A stretch of 64,000 bases of DNA from Tigriopus japonicus. Lineage: Eukaryota; Arthropoda; Copepoda; Harpacticoida; Harpacticidae. Made by a program: the position numbers and the translations under genes. The DNA lies in contig JAAGOF010000128.1 of the NCBI GenBank assembly GCA_010645155.1, positions 310,179 to 374,178 on the forward strand, read 5' to 3'. Of this stretch, positions 1-12,800 are shown piece by piece. The notes below the pieces were generated by a model that was not told where the DNA came from, searched no databases, and worked only from the letters and a program-made list of their open reading frames with translations. The stretch's first letter is position 1; each line of letters begins with the position of its first letter.

Positions 1-804
1 GAGACTTCACTGGAGCATGGCTATTTATGGTTTGTTCTAGTATGCTTCCACAATACTTCAATAATGTTTCCAAATGACCACAACAAGTGACCTATATTTT
101 CCATCACTTGTTAAAAACTGTATAATCAGAGAAAAATGTGATCCATTATGATCATCACATCTAAAATTCAATGTTAAAAGTGTATCTGGAAACAACATTT
201 AAATTGCCATTTTTTCTCATTTTTTGTAAACTTCATCTCAATTTCAAGACTTAATTAAGTACGCTTTTAAGGGTTGAAATTTTTCCACCATCTTGTTTGA
301 TGAGAGGTTTGTGTCCAAAAAGTTTGGCGTCCATGCAGGACGGATAAAAATGTACGTGGTGTGAGATGACAGGTGCGATGGTGCATTTTAGGGGAGGATT
401 GTATTTTGAAATTTCTAACAAACGTCAAGCAACAATTTGTTTGCCCCACCACACGTAGGAAACAAATATGAACCCCTGCTTAAATGAAGGCGTTCAGTTT
501 TTATCTTATAGAAACGTAAAATATCGAAGTTGCACTGCAAGAAAAACTATTTTTTGTATGAACCGGAAGGCCATGAAGACAAAATGATTATTCACGGGGT
601 TATAGGGTTATTAGGTAATTAGGCCTTTGGCCCTAAGTTGATCATATTAAGCTACGTTTCAAGTGAAGCTTTAGATAGGGATCTGAGGTAAAGATCTTAG
701 GTATTGTCATGTACTATCCCATTGAAAGTCAAAGTTACTAGCCGCAAGCAATTCACAATTTTTCCCCGAATCATCTAAAGGACATTTCTCTACTTTATTC
801 ACAG

Positions 805-3800
805 GAAGATTATGCGGCTCGAAACCAGACCTTGTGGATTGACATGCCTTGGTATCTTCGATTTATGCACGTTCTCAAGCAAATTCCGTGTTACCTTCTC
901 CTCTTCTTGTTTCCCTTGTTCTCTCAATGTTGTCCCTGGAGTAATCCGGTGAGTTTTCGAGGTGCCATTCCATTACACCATGCTCAAAACTATAGCACTT
1001 TGAGGTTGATTTTTGTACATTTTCTACGCCAAAGGTCGGTAGCCGATGTGGAAAGGAAATTGCAAAAAATGAAACAACAGGTATTAATTGAATTATACGA
1101 AAATTTTCTCCTGAGTTAAAAAAAACTAATGAAAATCAAATAATTCAAAAATATACACTTCGAATTAATTTTGAAAGTTATAATAGCTGGTATGTTAAGC
1201 CTGCCCCAAGGTGTGCTAGTAGCATTGACTTCAAGTCAACTTCAAGCAAACCTTCTCACTATTTGACCTTAACACGAGGTTTGATCGACGAGAAGCATGA
1301 CTGGAAGCATGCGAAGAGGGAAGTTCTCCGGCGTTGTTAAAGCATTCCCAATCAAACACTTTTCAACGCCGATCAAACCAACTCCAAGCGAACTTCCTTT
1401 CAGTGTTTCTTCGACTTTACACCGACAAGTTTCTCACCAATCGCACGAATCCTATTTCAGTCAACCTCAACTAAACACAAAACAGTTTTCGACCCATGCT
1501 CAAACCCATAGATAAAATAGATACAGATATATCAACTTTATGGGCGCCCAAAAATACCCTTTGGAGGGGATTGACTAGAGTTGTTCTGCAGTACAATAAC
1601 GCTCTATTTTTCTTGTGGTAATTAAAGCAAATTCCAGTATAGCCTTTGTGGAACTCTATGGTTTGTTTGGTCAGTTTGCGTTTTGAGCAATTTAATGGAA
1701 TAAAATTTACCCTAAATTAACATGTTTGATTGAGCCAAATATAAGGAAAACGTTTGGTTCGAATCAGAATCCTTGAATTTAAAGACATTCCAAAGTAATA
1801 ACAGTGTTGGTTAAAAGGTATAACAAGCAACCAAGATCTAGTGATGTGTTTCGAGTTGGGAGTGCTGCCATTTTGACTCAAAGTTTATTACCGTTGAACA
1901 GGGTGGGTTGTATTGAACTTTTTGAAAAGACCTCAACAGGGAACAATCTGGCAACACTCGAACTAGTTCGATTTCGATGGATTTCGAGTTGGCAGTGCTG
2001 CCATATTTTATGGCAGAAAAGATCTATGGGCTGTTGAAAATTTTAGTTGTGGTCAGCTTTTTGACCCCAAAAGACAAAAATGGCAAAACTCTGCCAAAAA
2101 TCCCACTCGAAACACATCACTACCAAGATCTCACGATCTCTAGAACTGATGTGGGAAATGAAAGTTTAAGTGTTGAACTAACCCAGCTGTTGAAGACGTA
2201 ATGCGGCAAATTCCAGAAATGTACGTGCTAAACCTAATTAGGTGTTTCATCTGCAACATCGACATGAAATAGAGAAGTGCGGTCATCATCTGAAAACTTT
2301 AACATTGCGTACTAGTGCAAAGGATATCTTTAAACATAATTAAAGTAACAAGACTGACCATTAAAGACCTTTTCCTCTCGTTTCCTAACAGGGTGGCCAT
2401 TTTGGAAACCCTTTCATTTTCACTTCTTGGACGAGAAGATTACTTTGTAGTGGGATGCCAAAAGCCTCAACTTGCCTCATCAGCAAAATGCTTTGAGATC
2501 TCCAAGGTCCCATCAAAGAACGAGGTTACTTAGAAATTGGCAGAAACCTTAGAGGCGGCTGCCTTGGTTTCCGGATTTTAACGACTCGAAAGACATTCCC
2601 AGAACAATGAACAGGAAGAAATGAAATTTCACGGCTCAAAGTTGCGCACCGTGTTCCTTTTGGATTGCGTGCCAAAAAGTAGCAGAAGCAAGAATTGGTT
2701 TGAAATTGGTGCCCAAATGGGAAGTTGAAACATCGCGAATTTCCACTTCTTAGACAGAAGACAGCATTCTACATACGCTGGGCATAAATATTTGGATTAC
2801 TGGATGTCTTACGACAGACCGCCTAATTGATAAAACAATTCAATGAGCGGTCCCCTGGGAATTAATGATAAATAACATGTCAGCTGTTCAACCAAATGAG
2901 CGCCTCTCGTGGTCAGATTGAGACATAGTTGCCAGTTAGTAAGTGGGTTTTAATGCCACCTTTTGCCATACTTCAATTTTTTCCCTAAATGCTTATCTTT
3001 CTTTGAAGTGATATTATGTTAAGAAAATATGCGATTTTGATAACATAATGCCACTACAAAGAAATATAAGCAGCTAGGGAAAAAACTGAAGTTTGGCAAA
3101 GGGTGGCATTAAAACCCACTCACTAACTGGCAACTATGTCTCAATCTGACCACTGATTTGGTGGAACAAGCTGACATGATTTTCATCATTAAATGATCAC
3201 AGACCTGTTTATTGTACTGGCAACCAATCCAGAAGTCTAGAAATCTATTCGCTGTGTCAACATGAAATGTTTTGGGCCATGATTAGTGTTATATTATTTT
3301 TTGGGAACGATTAATGCGCACAAGCCCGTTCTTTGAAAACATTTAAAAAATATCTACATTGATTGATGAAAAGCAAGTTCAAATTTCTAAATCCTTTTAC
3401 CTGATTTCATCAAAAACCTTGAAAATGATGGATTTCCAGTCTGAGAAGCGCCACCGATGTGCCTCTTAAGATTGATTCTCTCTCTGTCGACTTGTATACG
3501 AGAAATATTTGCTTTGTATGAATCATGCTAATAAAAAAGGCTGTTTAAGATTTACTTGCCTTTTTTGTTCTACGTGTAGTTCAACTGAACTACCTTTTAG
3601 TGTTTCTCAGAAACAATCACGTTTTCGGTAGTGATGTGTTTCAAACCAGGAGTGCTGCCTGTTTTGACACGAAAGTTTATCGCTGTTAAAAAGGGCACGT
3701 TGTATTGAACTTTTTGAAAAGCCCTAAACATTTGGCAACACTCGAACTAGTTGGATTTTGAGTTCCATCCACAGTTATAAAAATGAATTTCGAGTTGGAA

Positions 3801-6800
3801 GTTCTGCCAGATTTTATGACAGATAAGGTCTATTACCTGTTGAAAAGTTTAGTAGTGGTCATCTTTTTGACCCTAAAAACCAAACTGGCAAAACTCTGAA
3901 ATATTCCAACTCGAAAGACATCAATAGTTTTCGATTCATCTGCAAGGCGTTCCTACTCTAATATAGTGCTTCAATTTGAACAATTTAATCAATCTCTTAC
4001 TCATTCAATTTAACACGAAGAAAGAGTTTCTGTCCAATTATTCCTTCCAAACCAAGGGCTCTCACCCACAATATGGGAATTCCAATATTATTATAGTATT
4101 TGTTCTACTGTCTTTTTTTCAGGCTGGGAACGGCACGATTTCAGCTCGCGTTCCTTGGTTCGTTCGCCAATGGCGTGTGCCGCTCAATCGTTGCATCTAT
4201 ACGGCTTTTTCTTACATGATGTTCCTGTTCTTCATCATCTTGTACGTGGCGGAAACCCAGCCTCCCATTATTTATTGGATCGATATCTTCACTGCAACGT
4301 GGATCATGTCCTACACTTGTCGAGATATGGGAACAGGTGCGCGGATTTTACACCAAAGAAATGCTCGGAAACACGCTCGTTCGAGTTGTTTGTATTGGTT
4401 AGCATGAAACATATTGATGAAAGGGAAATTCCTCAATGATGAAAATTCTGACTTGCTCGTATTCAAAAATGATTTCGAAAGTGGTGTGAATTGGGATATG
4501 AAAAGTTCTTTTGATGGAGAAGTGTGACACAATGATCTTCGAAGAAAGTTTGATCGATGTCTAAAAATGATCAATTTCTGTTGTTTTGGCGTGAACAACC
4601 CTACTCTAAAAAGAACTCCAAAATTCCCAAATCATTCAATAGCTATCAGACCTAATGATTTGGGGGAATCATTTAAAACACGGAAGTATGATATTGACAA
4701 AACAGTTTTTTGACATCCAAACTCAACGTAATGGTTTTACCTCAGATTCGTAATCCAGAAAATACAATTTTGAGACTATTAGCGTGAAACTAATGTCGAG
4801 AATAGTTCCAATTCTCAAGCTGTTGTTTCTTGAATCAAAAAGTGCTCACAAGAAATAATAATCAATAACAAAAAACGTCAAATCTGCTCTCATTCTGAAA
4901 ATTAATCCCCTCCAACAACATCTCCTGACATTACTAAAAGTAGTGCTTATTCCATGGTAAGAGGCGACTTGGTAATCAATAATCATATTGCATGTCCAAA
5001 TTGTGCTAATTGTTTGATTACAAAAGCGTTGCTTGGGACAATCCAAAGCAAGGCGCTCGTTTCGCGTATGAAGGAGTTTTACGGAAGTTTAAAAATTCCT
5101 TACTACATGGAGGCAAAACAAGGGCAAAGACTCCGGATATTAGAGTTCAACTTATCTTCATCTTGTTGCCAGAATCACAAGTTAATTCTTTAAATAAATT
5201 TCACTTCATATTTCGGGTCTAATAAAGGTCAGCTACGATACTGTTGTGTTAAAGAATTGCTAAACGATAGAATGTAACCATAGAGTAGGGTAAAACAATC
5301 TCAGCAGAACACCAAAAAATGTTTTTACCGACAATTTTCACTTCATCTCTTCATTGATGCCCGATTTGGAGTCTTAGAAAAAGCCCGCAAGGCGATCATT
5401 TTGAGGAAAAGAGATGGCACTTCTAGCAATACAGCTTGAACACGACCAGTTTCATCTAAGCGGCAAAAACATGTGTACTGGTGTGTTTCGAGTTGAATTT
5501 TTGGCACAGTTTTGCCATTTTAGTTTTTAGGGTAAAAATGCTGACCACAACTAAATTTTCCAATAGGCAAAAGACCTTAAATGCCACAAAATATGGCAGC
5601 ACTGCCAACTCGAAATCCATTTTTATAACTATCGATCGCTATCGATGGAAATCAAAATCGAACTACGTAGTTCGAGTCTTGCCAAATTGGTCCAAGTTTA
5701 GCTCTTTTCAAAAAGTTCCAAATAACCTGCTCTTTTTAACAATGATAAACTTCCGAGTCAAAAATGGCAGCACTCCTGGTTCGAAACACATCACTCCACG
5801 GGTGTTCTTTAAAATCCTTCTTAAATTCAATTTAAAGGTCCAAGCTTACTGGACCTACTCTGTATTGGAAGATATCTTACATTTTAAATGACTTTTAGAA
5901 AAAAAGTAATTATAAAAGTCATCGCAATTCTATTGCAGCTATTACAAAATAATGCAATATGTGGATAGACTCCCAGTGTAGAGTCAATTTAAACATAAAA
6001 GTGATGGCTAACATTTTATGACTTGATGACCTTATTTTTCTCCTTTTCAGCATTCAAAGAGCACTATCAACTTACCAAAATCTTGGCTAAAAAGGACTTT
6101 ATCGTTATTGATGAACAATTAGAATTTTGATGAATTTCTCTGTACTGGAGATTTGAAAGATCTATAAAAATAAAACCCTAAAATTACCTAACGATCTCGA
6201 TAATCCCCCTAAATTCAGCAAAAGATGGCAAAGGTCTTTTAAAACTGGTGCTTAACTCTAGTTTTTCCTACAGATAAAAAAGTAGACGTGCAAAATCTGT
6301 TCTATGTTTCAGCTTATTTTCTCTGGAAACTTGAGAACCCCAAACCAATGCAAGAGCGCCGCTTCTTTAAGCGCTATCTCACATTCTGGCATCTCTACAA
6401 TCTGTTCGCCGATTTCTTCTTTCTCATTGGTTTGCTCATGAAACTCGTGGAATATCTCATGACTGCTCCAGATAGTTCCGTACACGATTTGGTGGATATG
6501 AACAATCTAGCGGCTGGAGGAAGGATTCTCTGGGGTGCAGCCTTCTCCTTGGCCATTTTGAAGACCATAAAAGTAAGTATTGTACTCAAAGCACATGGGA
6601 AATTCCTGAGAGTCATCTTGGTTTAGTCTGGGTTTCACGTTTTGCAATTGTGCGATGGGTAGGTCGAAATATATTTTGCCGACTTTTGAAGCAATATCAT
6701 CATGGGAAAATTCAATGGAAGCTTACATATCTGCCAATAGATGGCATGAAAGAGGGACAAAAGCACTTTTCTCTCATCTCACAGACTTCACTCCTTTCTT

Positions 6801-9800
6801 GTACAGTTCTATATAGACAGAAATGTCACTCCAGTTAGGTCAGTGGATCCACTGACCTAACTGGAGTGACATTTCTGTCTATATAATCTCCATGGAGATT
6901 TGTTTTGAGCTCATTTCAGCAGTCCAGCAACAAGGGTGCCAGGTTACTTGATTCTGTAAGAATTGGTCTTGTTCGAGCATAGCAGTTGAAAGAGCAATTC
7001 CGCCACTGACTCCCTGAAATCACAAATTCCAGTTTTGAATCACGTAACTACCTGTGCTCAATGTCAAATCCCATCGCACACACACTGCAAGCTTGTTGAA
7101 TCACGAACAATTTGGGAGTGACATTTCTGTGTTTATAGAGCTGTACTTTCTTGCTTTGTCTTTTAGTGCCATTTATTGTCAAATTTGTTTGCTGGGATTT
7201 AAATCCTCGATTGAAAACTTCAGATAACAGGGTAATTCAGAAGAAGAGGCCTACAAACCTTGTCTGTACCTCCATAAAATAAGATTTAACAAGAAATGTA
7301 CATTTGAGCATCAACAAGATGTGGCAAACATCAATTCTCAAGAAGCAAGGTCGCATGTTAACTATCTTAAATGAAATAGCTCGAATATACCAAAATCAAC
7401 TCAGAATAATGTTCCTTGGGTATATTCTCAGCATGAGTGCTGGGTATTGAACACAACTGATGACCTCAGCGTTGATTTGAGAACCCTGAATCTGACTTGA
7501 CTGTGGCATGCTCGAGCTTTTTGAATCAGTGCTCCTAACTTTCAATCCATAGGTTTCTTTGTTTCTTTATTCACTCTCGTAAATGAGTGTAGTTGGACGA
7601 ATTCAGCTGAGGATTTGGGGGCCAAACTGGCTAGGGATGGATCAGAATTAAGCTTGGGCATTTCATAGTAGTTACAGTTGCTACGTGGGGGGAAGTTCTC
7701 GTTTCGATTGATTGTCAAAACGACGAATGCGAATTGGGCTCCAAAAATTTCAATTAATTTTTAGAGTTAGTCTCAACTCTGACGTATCTCTAGTCATTTT
7801 GTCCCCAAAATCCCCAGCTGAATTTGTTTGATTACACACGTGCATTGCATTCTTCTCCTATGTAACCATGAACCAAAGCTCTTATGTCACCTCCTAAATA
7901 TTGAAATGACAACTGAACCTTGTTCCTAACTTTCCAATTTCAATGACTTGTTATAAAGAATATACCTTGGAGTTCCGTTTCTTTTTGAACACCCGTTATG
8001 TTCTTATCCAAAGGTGTTTACTTTATACTACGCAAGCTTTACTCACAATGTCATTTGCTTTTTTGTTTCTTAAGAATTAAGCCAAGGATCACAGAAGACC
8101 GTGTCTTGCGGTTTCCTTGATTCAGCACATCACTGATAGAGCGTGTTCCATGAGGGTCCATTCCTGCTTCTTGCTATGTTTGGTTTCCAATGTCTTACAG
8201 GGTTCGTTGGCAAAGCATAGATTTCTGTGTCAGATCTTGAGGATCAAGGTTTTAACAACATAACTCAAAAGTTATTTCCTGCAAATCTGTATCTGCGTTT
8301 GAGCATGGACCATAACATAAAGTGGTTCAGGTAATCAGGACAGTTGGCACATTGCCTTGATCTTGTCCCATTGTTTAAGGAGAAGATGCTTTAGGGCTGG
8401 AATTGTGTTTTTCTTTTCATTTTAGATTTTGCACAATTAAAGTGATTTTAAAGAAATAAATTGCTGGTTGGTTCGCATATCACCAGTTTGAAAACGTGAA
8501 ATATTCCCAAAATATTTTCAAAATCACTTTCAATTTCGTACATTTAAATTTATTAATAGAATTGCTACGTAATCAAAGCGATGCAAACAAATATTTTGAA
8601 GACCCCTCGCAAGTCACCTTGGTAAGGAATTTTATCAAAATGATTGTCAAAAATAATTTTAAAAAAGAAATTAACTCCCTTGTTCAGTTTCTTCAACATA
8701 ACGATAACGTGTCTTCCAATTTTGGGGGTTTTGGATTTGCGTTTAATCACGAAACGCAACCATTTCTACGTCTTCTTTGGATGATCCACGAAGGGTTTGA
8801 TGAGACGAAACATGGTGAAGTTGCAATTTTGGCAACCGTGCCTCATTTTTCATTCGATCTTTTTGCTCACAGAAGCCCTAAAAGTAAAAGCTAAAAATCA
8901 GTTCCACAATGATTCTTGATTGACAAAGGCCATTTCACGACCATTGCAAACTTTTTTCTCAAAGAATGGACTTCTCAACAAGAAGCTTTCAACCGTGGCA
9001 TTTTGTGACGGGGTAAAAAATTCTTGTCTCATGTTAGCTTCCTGTCCTTCTTGCCACAATCTGGATATGGTTGGTTCTTGGAGTATCTTCCCTTGAGACT
9101 GAACATTGGAGAGCAGAGTAGTGGAGCGTGTGGGAAGATAACTCTTGAAAAATGTCCCTTGATACTGAACACCGTCAATGGACACCACTACAAAGTCTAA
9201 CTATTCATCTTAACAAGACTTAGAAATAGCATAACGGAAGTTCAGCATCACTGAAGGGATCTCGAAACTTTGCGGATAAGATAAATTTTGTTGCATAAAC
9301 GTTCAGCGTCTTGCATGAACAAGAGCTCAAATCGTGCGTTTGTTATCCAGTACTTCATCTTTGATGGGCATGCAAAAGACTATGAATCAAGATGTTTGTA
9401 GGTCTAAGGTACTTCTTATGCAAAGATGCTTATTCTTGCAATGTGTTTACCGTCTTCACAAGGTTTCCGTTGTGGTCAATGAACGGGAAAAAAAAACAAA
9501 GAAATGCACAAACGTATAGTGGTTTGCCAAATTTGCCAACTGATGTCCCTCTGTTTTGAACCCTAAGAGATCTAAAAATAAATCTGAAGACGATGACTGA
9601 ACGAGGAATTCTTAATAGATGAGTTATTTAGTGCACCAAGAAGTATACTCGAGCAGAGTAATCTATATGCAGTATGACAATCCAACATACTCATCCTACT
9701 CCCTCCACAATCCGATGCCTCTTGATCCCCTTCTTGGTGTTCCCCTTTTTTAAACAATAAATAAGCAATACTTGAACTACATTTTGAGAGTTATCAAAAC

Positions 9801-12800
9801 GTACCTGATAGGTCGGATGTTAAGTGCACTTGTTCAAATAGACCAAGTATAATAAATCAGAGTCAAAATAACCAGTCTTAAGTTTAGTCTAAGTCTATAA
9901 ACTCCATTCAAAGCCAACTTATGAATTATGACTGCACTTGACCATCGTTATTTTTTCTATATTTTGGTGGACGCTTGCTATTTGAATTAACAGTTAAACA
10001 GTCAGACAGTTAACATCGGACTTATAATGTCGATTTTTGAAGTATACTAGAGGCATATCGAGACGCATATTTAGAAGGAGATATCCAGAATGTGTTTGGG
10101 GCGTACTGAATTATGTGCGAGCCATCTAGATGACAAGAAACCTGGTTTTCTTTAGAATTGTCTAAACCTAGATCTAGATATGCTTCTACTATACTTCCAA
10201 ATTACCTCAACAACCGATCTATTGTACAGTGCGGTATGCTTCGTGGTTTCCTTAACAACTCACCTATTGCTTTCGGGAGACTTTGTTGCTGGTATGTCTG
10301 TTTTCCAATGTAATCTTGTCCTGGCCCTCTGGGTATCCAAACTCGTTCCAGATTAAAACAGACCCTGCTTTAAAGAATATACTAAATGATTTCAACTCTG
10401 GACTTGACAGTGGTCAAATCTACTTCAGCCAAAGGCCAGACAAATTTGTCAGACTCCACCCATGAGAGATTTTGCTTGCGTGGAAGGGTGCACATTCGTG
10501 TTCAAAGGTCTAGGATGATCTTTTATGTGTTAGTAGTAGAATAATCTCTGATGCCTTGACCTCTTTTGCCAAGAAGTCAAAGGATGCTTCGTTTGTGGCC
10601 GTCTAGACAATCACAGAGGCTGATTTCTTGGTTTTGATTACGTTGTGAGTTCCGTCTGGAATTTTACTAGCCCCTAAGTAAGATGAAGATCATTTTGGCT
10701 GATGTGCACCTCCTGTCAATTGAAAATCTTTGTGCTTTGAAGACTTCCTTCAAACAAGACACTTCTTTTGATACAGTTCTTGGGGAAAAAGGCTTGCGTT
10801 TGTGTAAACAGTGGGGTTGAAATAAAGATAGTTTCTGAAAGCAAGTCTAAAATACTTCTGGTGCTAATCTTACTCTTATTTGTAACGTGGACCAAGAAGC
10901 ACTGGATTGATTTCCCGTGCTTCTTTAGTGGGTGATATTCCTATTTGGTTTTTCTCCCACTGAGCAAACCTTCCGAGTGTTCCATTCTTGCAGTTTAGGC
11001 AGACTACGTTGACACGTGAACGACTATAAATGGCCCATAGATGTCACAAACATGATTTCCTGGGTTGACTCTGTTAATCAAACAAATGCATTTTATTATT
11101 TTATATTTGCGAAGTATTATCGACTTTTGCGTTTGAATACTTCCTTCACAACTTTGTCATTCACAGATTAAGATAAATTAATTCATTTTCAGCGTTTGGT
11201 TAAGGGGGGAGTATTATAAGGTTCTAGGTACAGAAATGTCACTCCAGTTCAATCACTGGAGATTTGTTTTTGAACACATTTCATTAGTCCGGCAGCAAGG
11301 GTGCTAAATGACTTGATTCATCATGTATTGCTCTTGTTCGAGCAAAGCAGTGGAACAAGGATGGCTCAAGCCAGGATTACTTTCAAAATACGCACTGGGT
11401 CCGATTAGTACAATGGAAATTCAGCGGAACAATATATTTGTTGCAAAAACCTCACATTTTAGTACAATGATCGGACCCAGTGTGTATTTTTGAAATCCGT
11501 CCTGAAGTGCAGTGGTTCCTGAGTGGAATAAGCAATTTCGTCATTGACCCCCTGAAATTGAAAATTCTGGTTTTGAATTCCGTGACTAAATGTTTCCAAC
11601 TTTAAATGCCATCATAAACACGGTATAGGCTTCGTGAATCACGAACAATTTTCGTACTGTCATTTCTCCTGGACCTCTAAGCTGGACCTGTGTTTATGAG
11701 GGAAATGATTATGAATAACCGTTAATACAGCAATTGATATAGTTTTTGTATATTTCAGGTTGGAATAGCATCGAAATATTTTGGACCTATCATTTTGAGC
11801 ATGAACCACATGATGAAGGATGTCCTACTTTTCCTAATGACTTTCGTTGTGATAATGATTGCTTTTGCTTGTGGAGTCTCTTATATTTTCAACATGGCCT
11901 CAGGTAAGAACAAATATTAACAGCAATTTTTGACAATCAAGCGCTAAAAAAATATTACTTTCTTGAGCTGAATCATTCTCTAAATATATCTTGTGCTGAA
12001 AATCTCAGATGTTTGAGACTTACTATCAAATAAATTAATATATAGCCAAGGACTGGGTGTCCTCAGTAATGCTAAATCTGGGAAATTGAATAAGCCCTAA
12101 TATTTGTCATTTGCTACTTCATTTTTTATGCCTGATTCGTTATAGAATTTGACATATTTTGATACTAAGTCCACAAATTCTAAAAGCTCGAATAAACAAA
12201 AGTAGTAAATTAGTGCAGTTAACATTTTTTTTAATTGTTAAGAATTATTAATTGTTGAGAGCAATTGGAAGTATAGTGGAAGATTAGTCCTTATGGCTCC
12301 ATCTTTGAAAAAAATGCGCGCTTTTCCTTTGAAGGTCAACAAGGATCCGGTTCTGCCACTAGAGGAGTGTTCACCTACTTCTTTTGGGTTCTCTTGCAAC
12401 CTTTTCGAGGCAATCCAGAATACGCTGATGTAGTGGATCTTCCTTACAATACCACATGTCTCTCTGCCATTTCCAGTCAAAGGACCAACCGTAACACTTT
12501 GGGTATGCCACTCTCGTCCTTCAGTTTTCAGGTAGAAACTAAGGTCATATATATTTACTGTTCATCCAGCCCGATGCATCGTGGAGACCATGTACAACAC
12601 AACGTGCATTCTCAAAAGACTTGCTGCAAAATCCGGATCTCGAGTGACTCATGCGGATATTTCAGGGTGTCTAATAGACAGAGAAGCGGGCTTTGGGTAA
12701 GATATTTCATTGAAGACGTTGTTTTGGATGGACTAAGTTATTGACTTAGATGGGTTGAGTGGGAATTTGAGTTTAAAAACATGTCTTACAGAGTTCCTGA

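Larger units (their letters stand above)
6728..7185. mobile_element. MITE family M6 copy interrupted by an M2 element
   Basis: The outer part, 6728-6800 plus 7147-7185, has inverted ends around TGCCAATAGATGGCA and TGCCATTTATTG. It matches an uninterrupted copy at about 62340-62445. The interruption is the M2 element at 6801-7146, bordered on both sides by TTTCTT, so its insertion duplicated 6 bp. Confidence 0.7.

Noticed and set aside
4846..5222. Extra channel exon around 4954-5200
   Set aside because: Splice phases join 4336 directly to 6274, and the frames here show no TRPC similarity.
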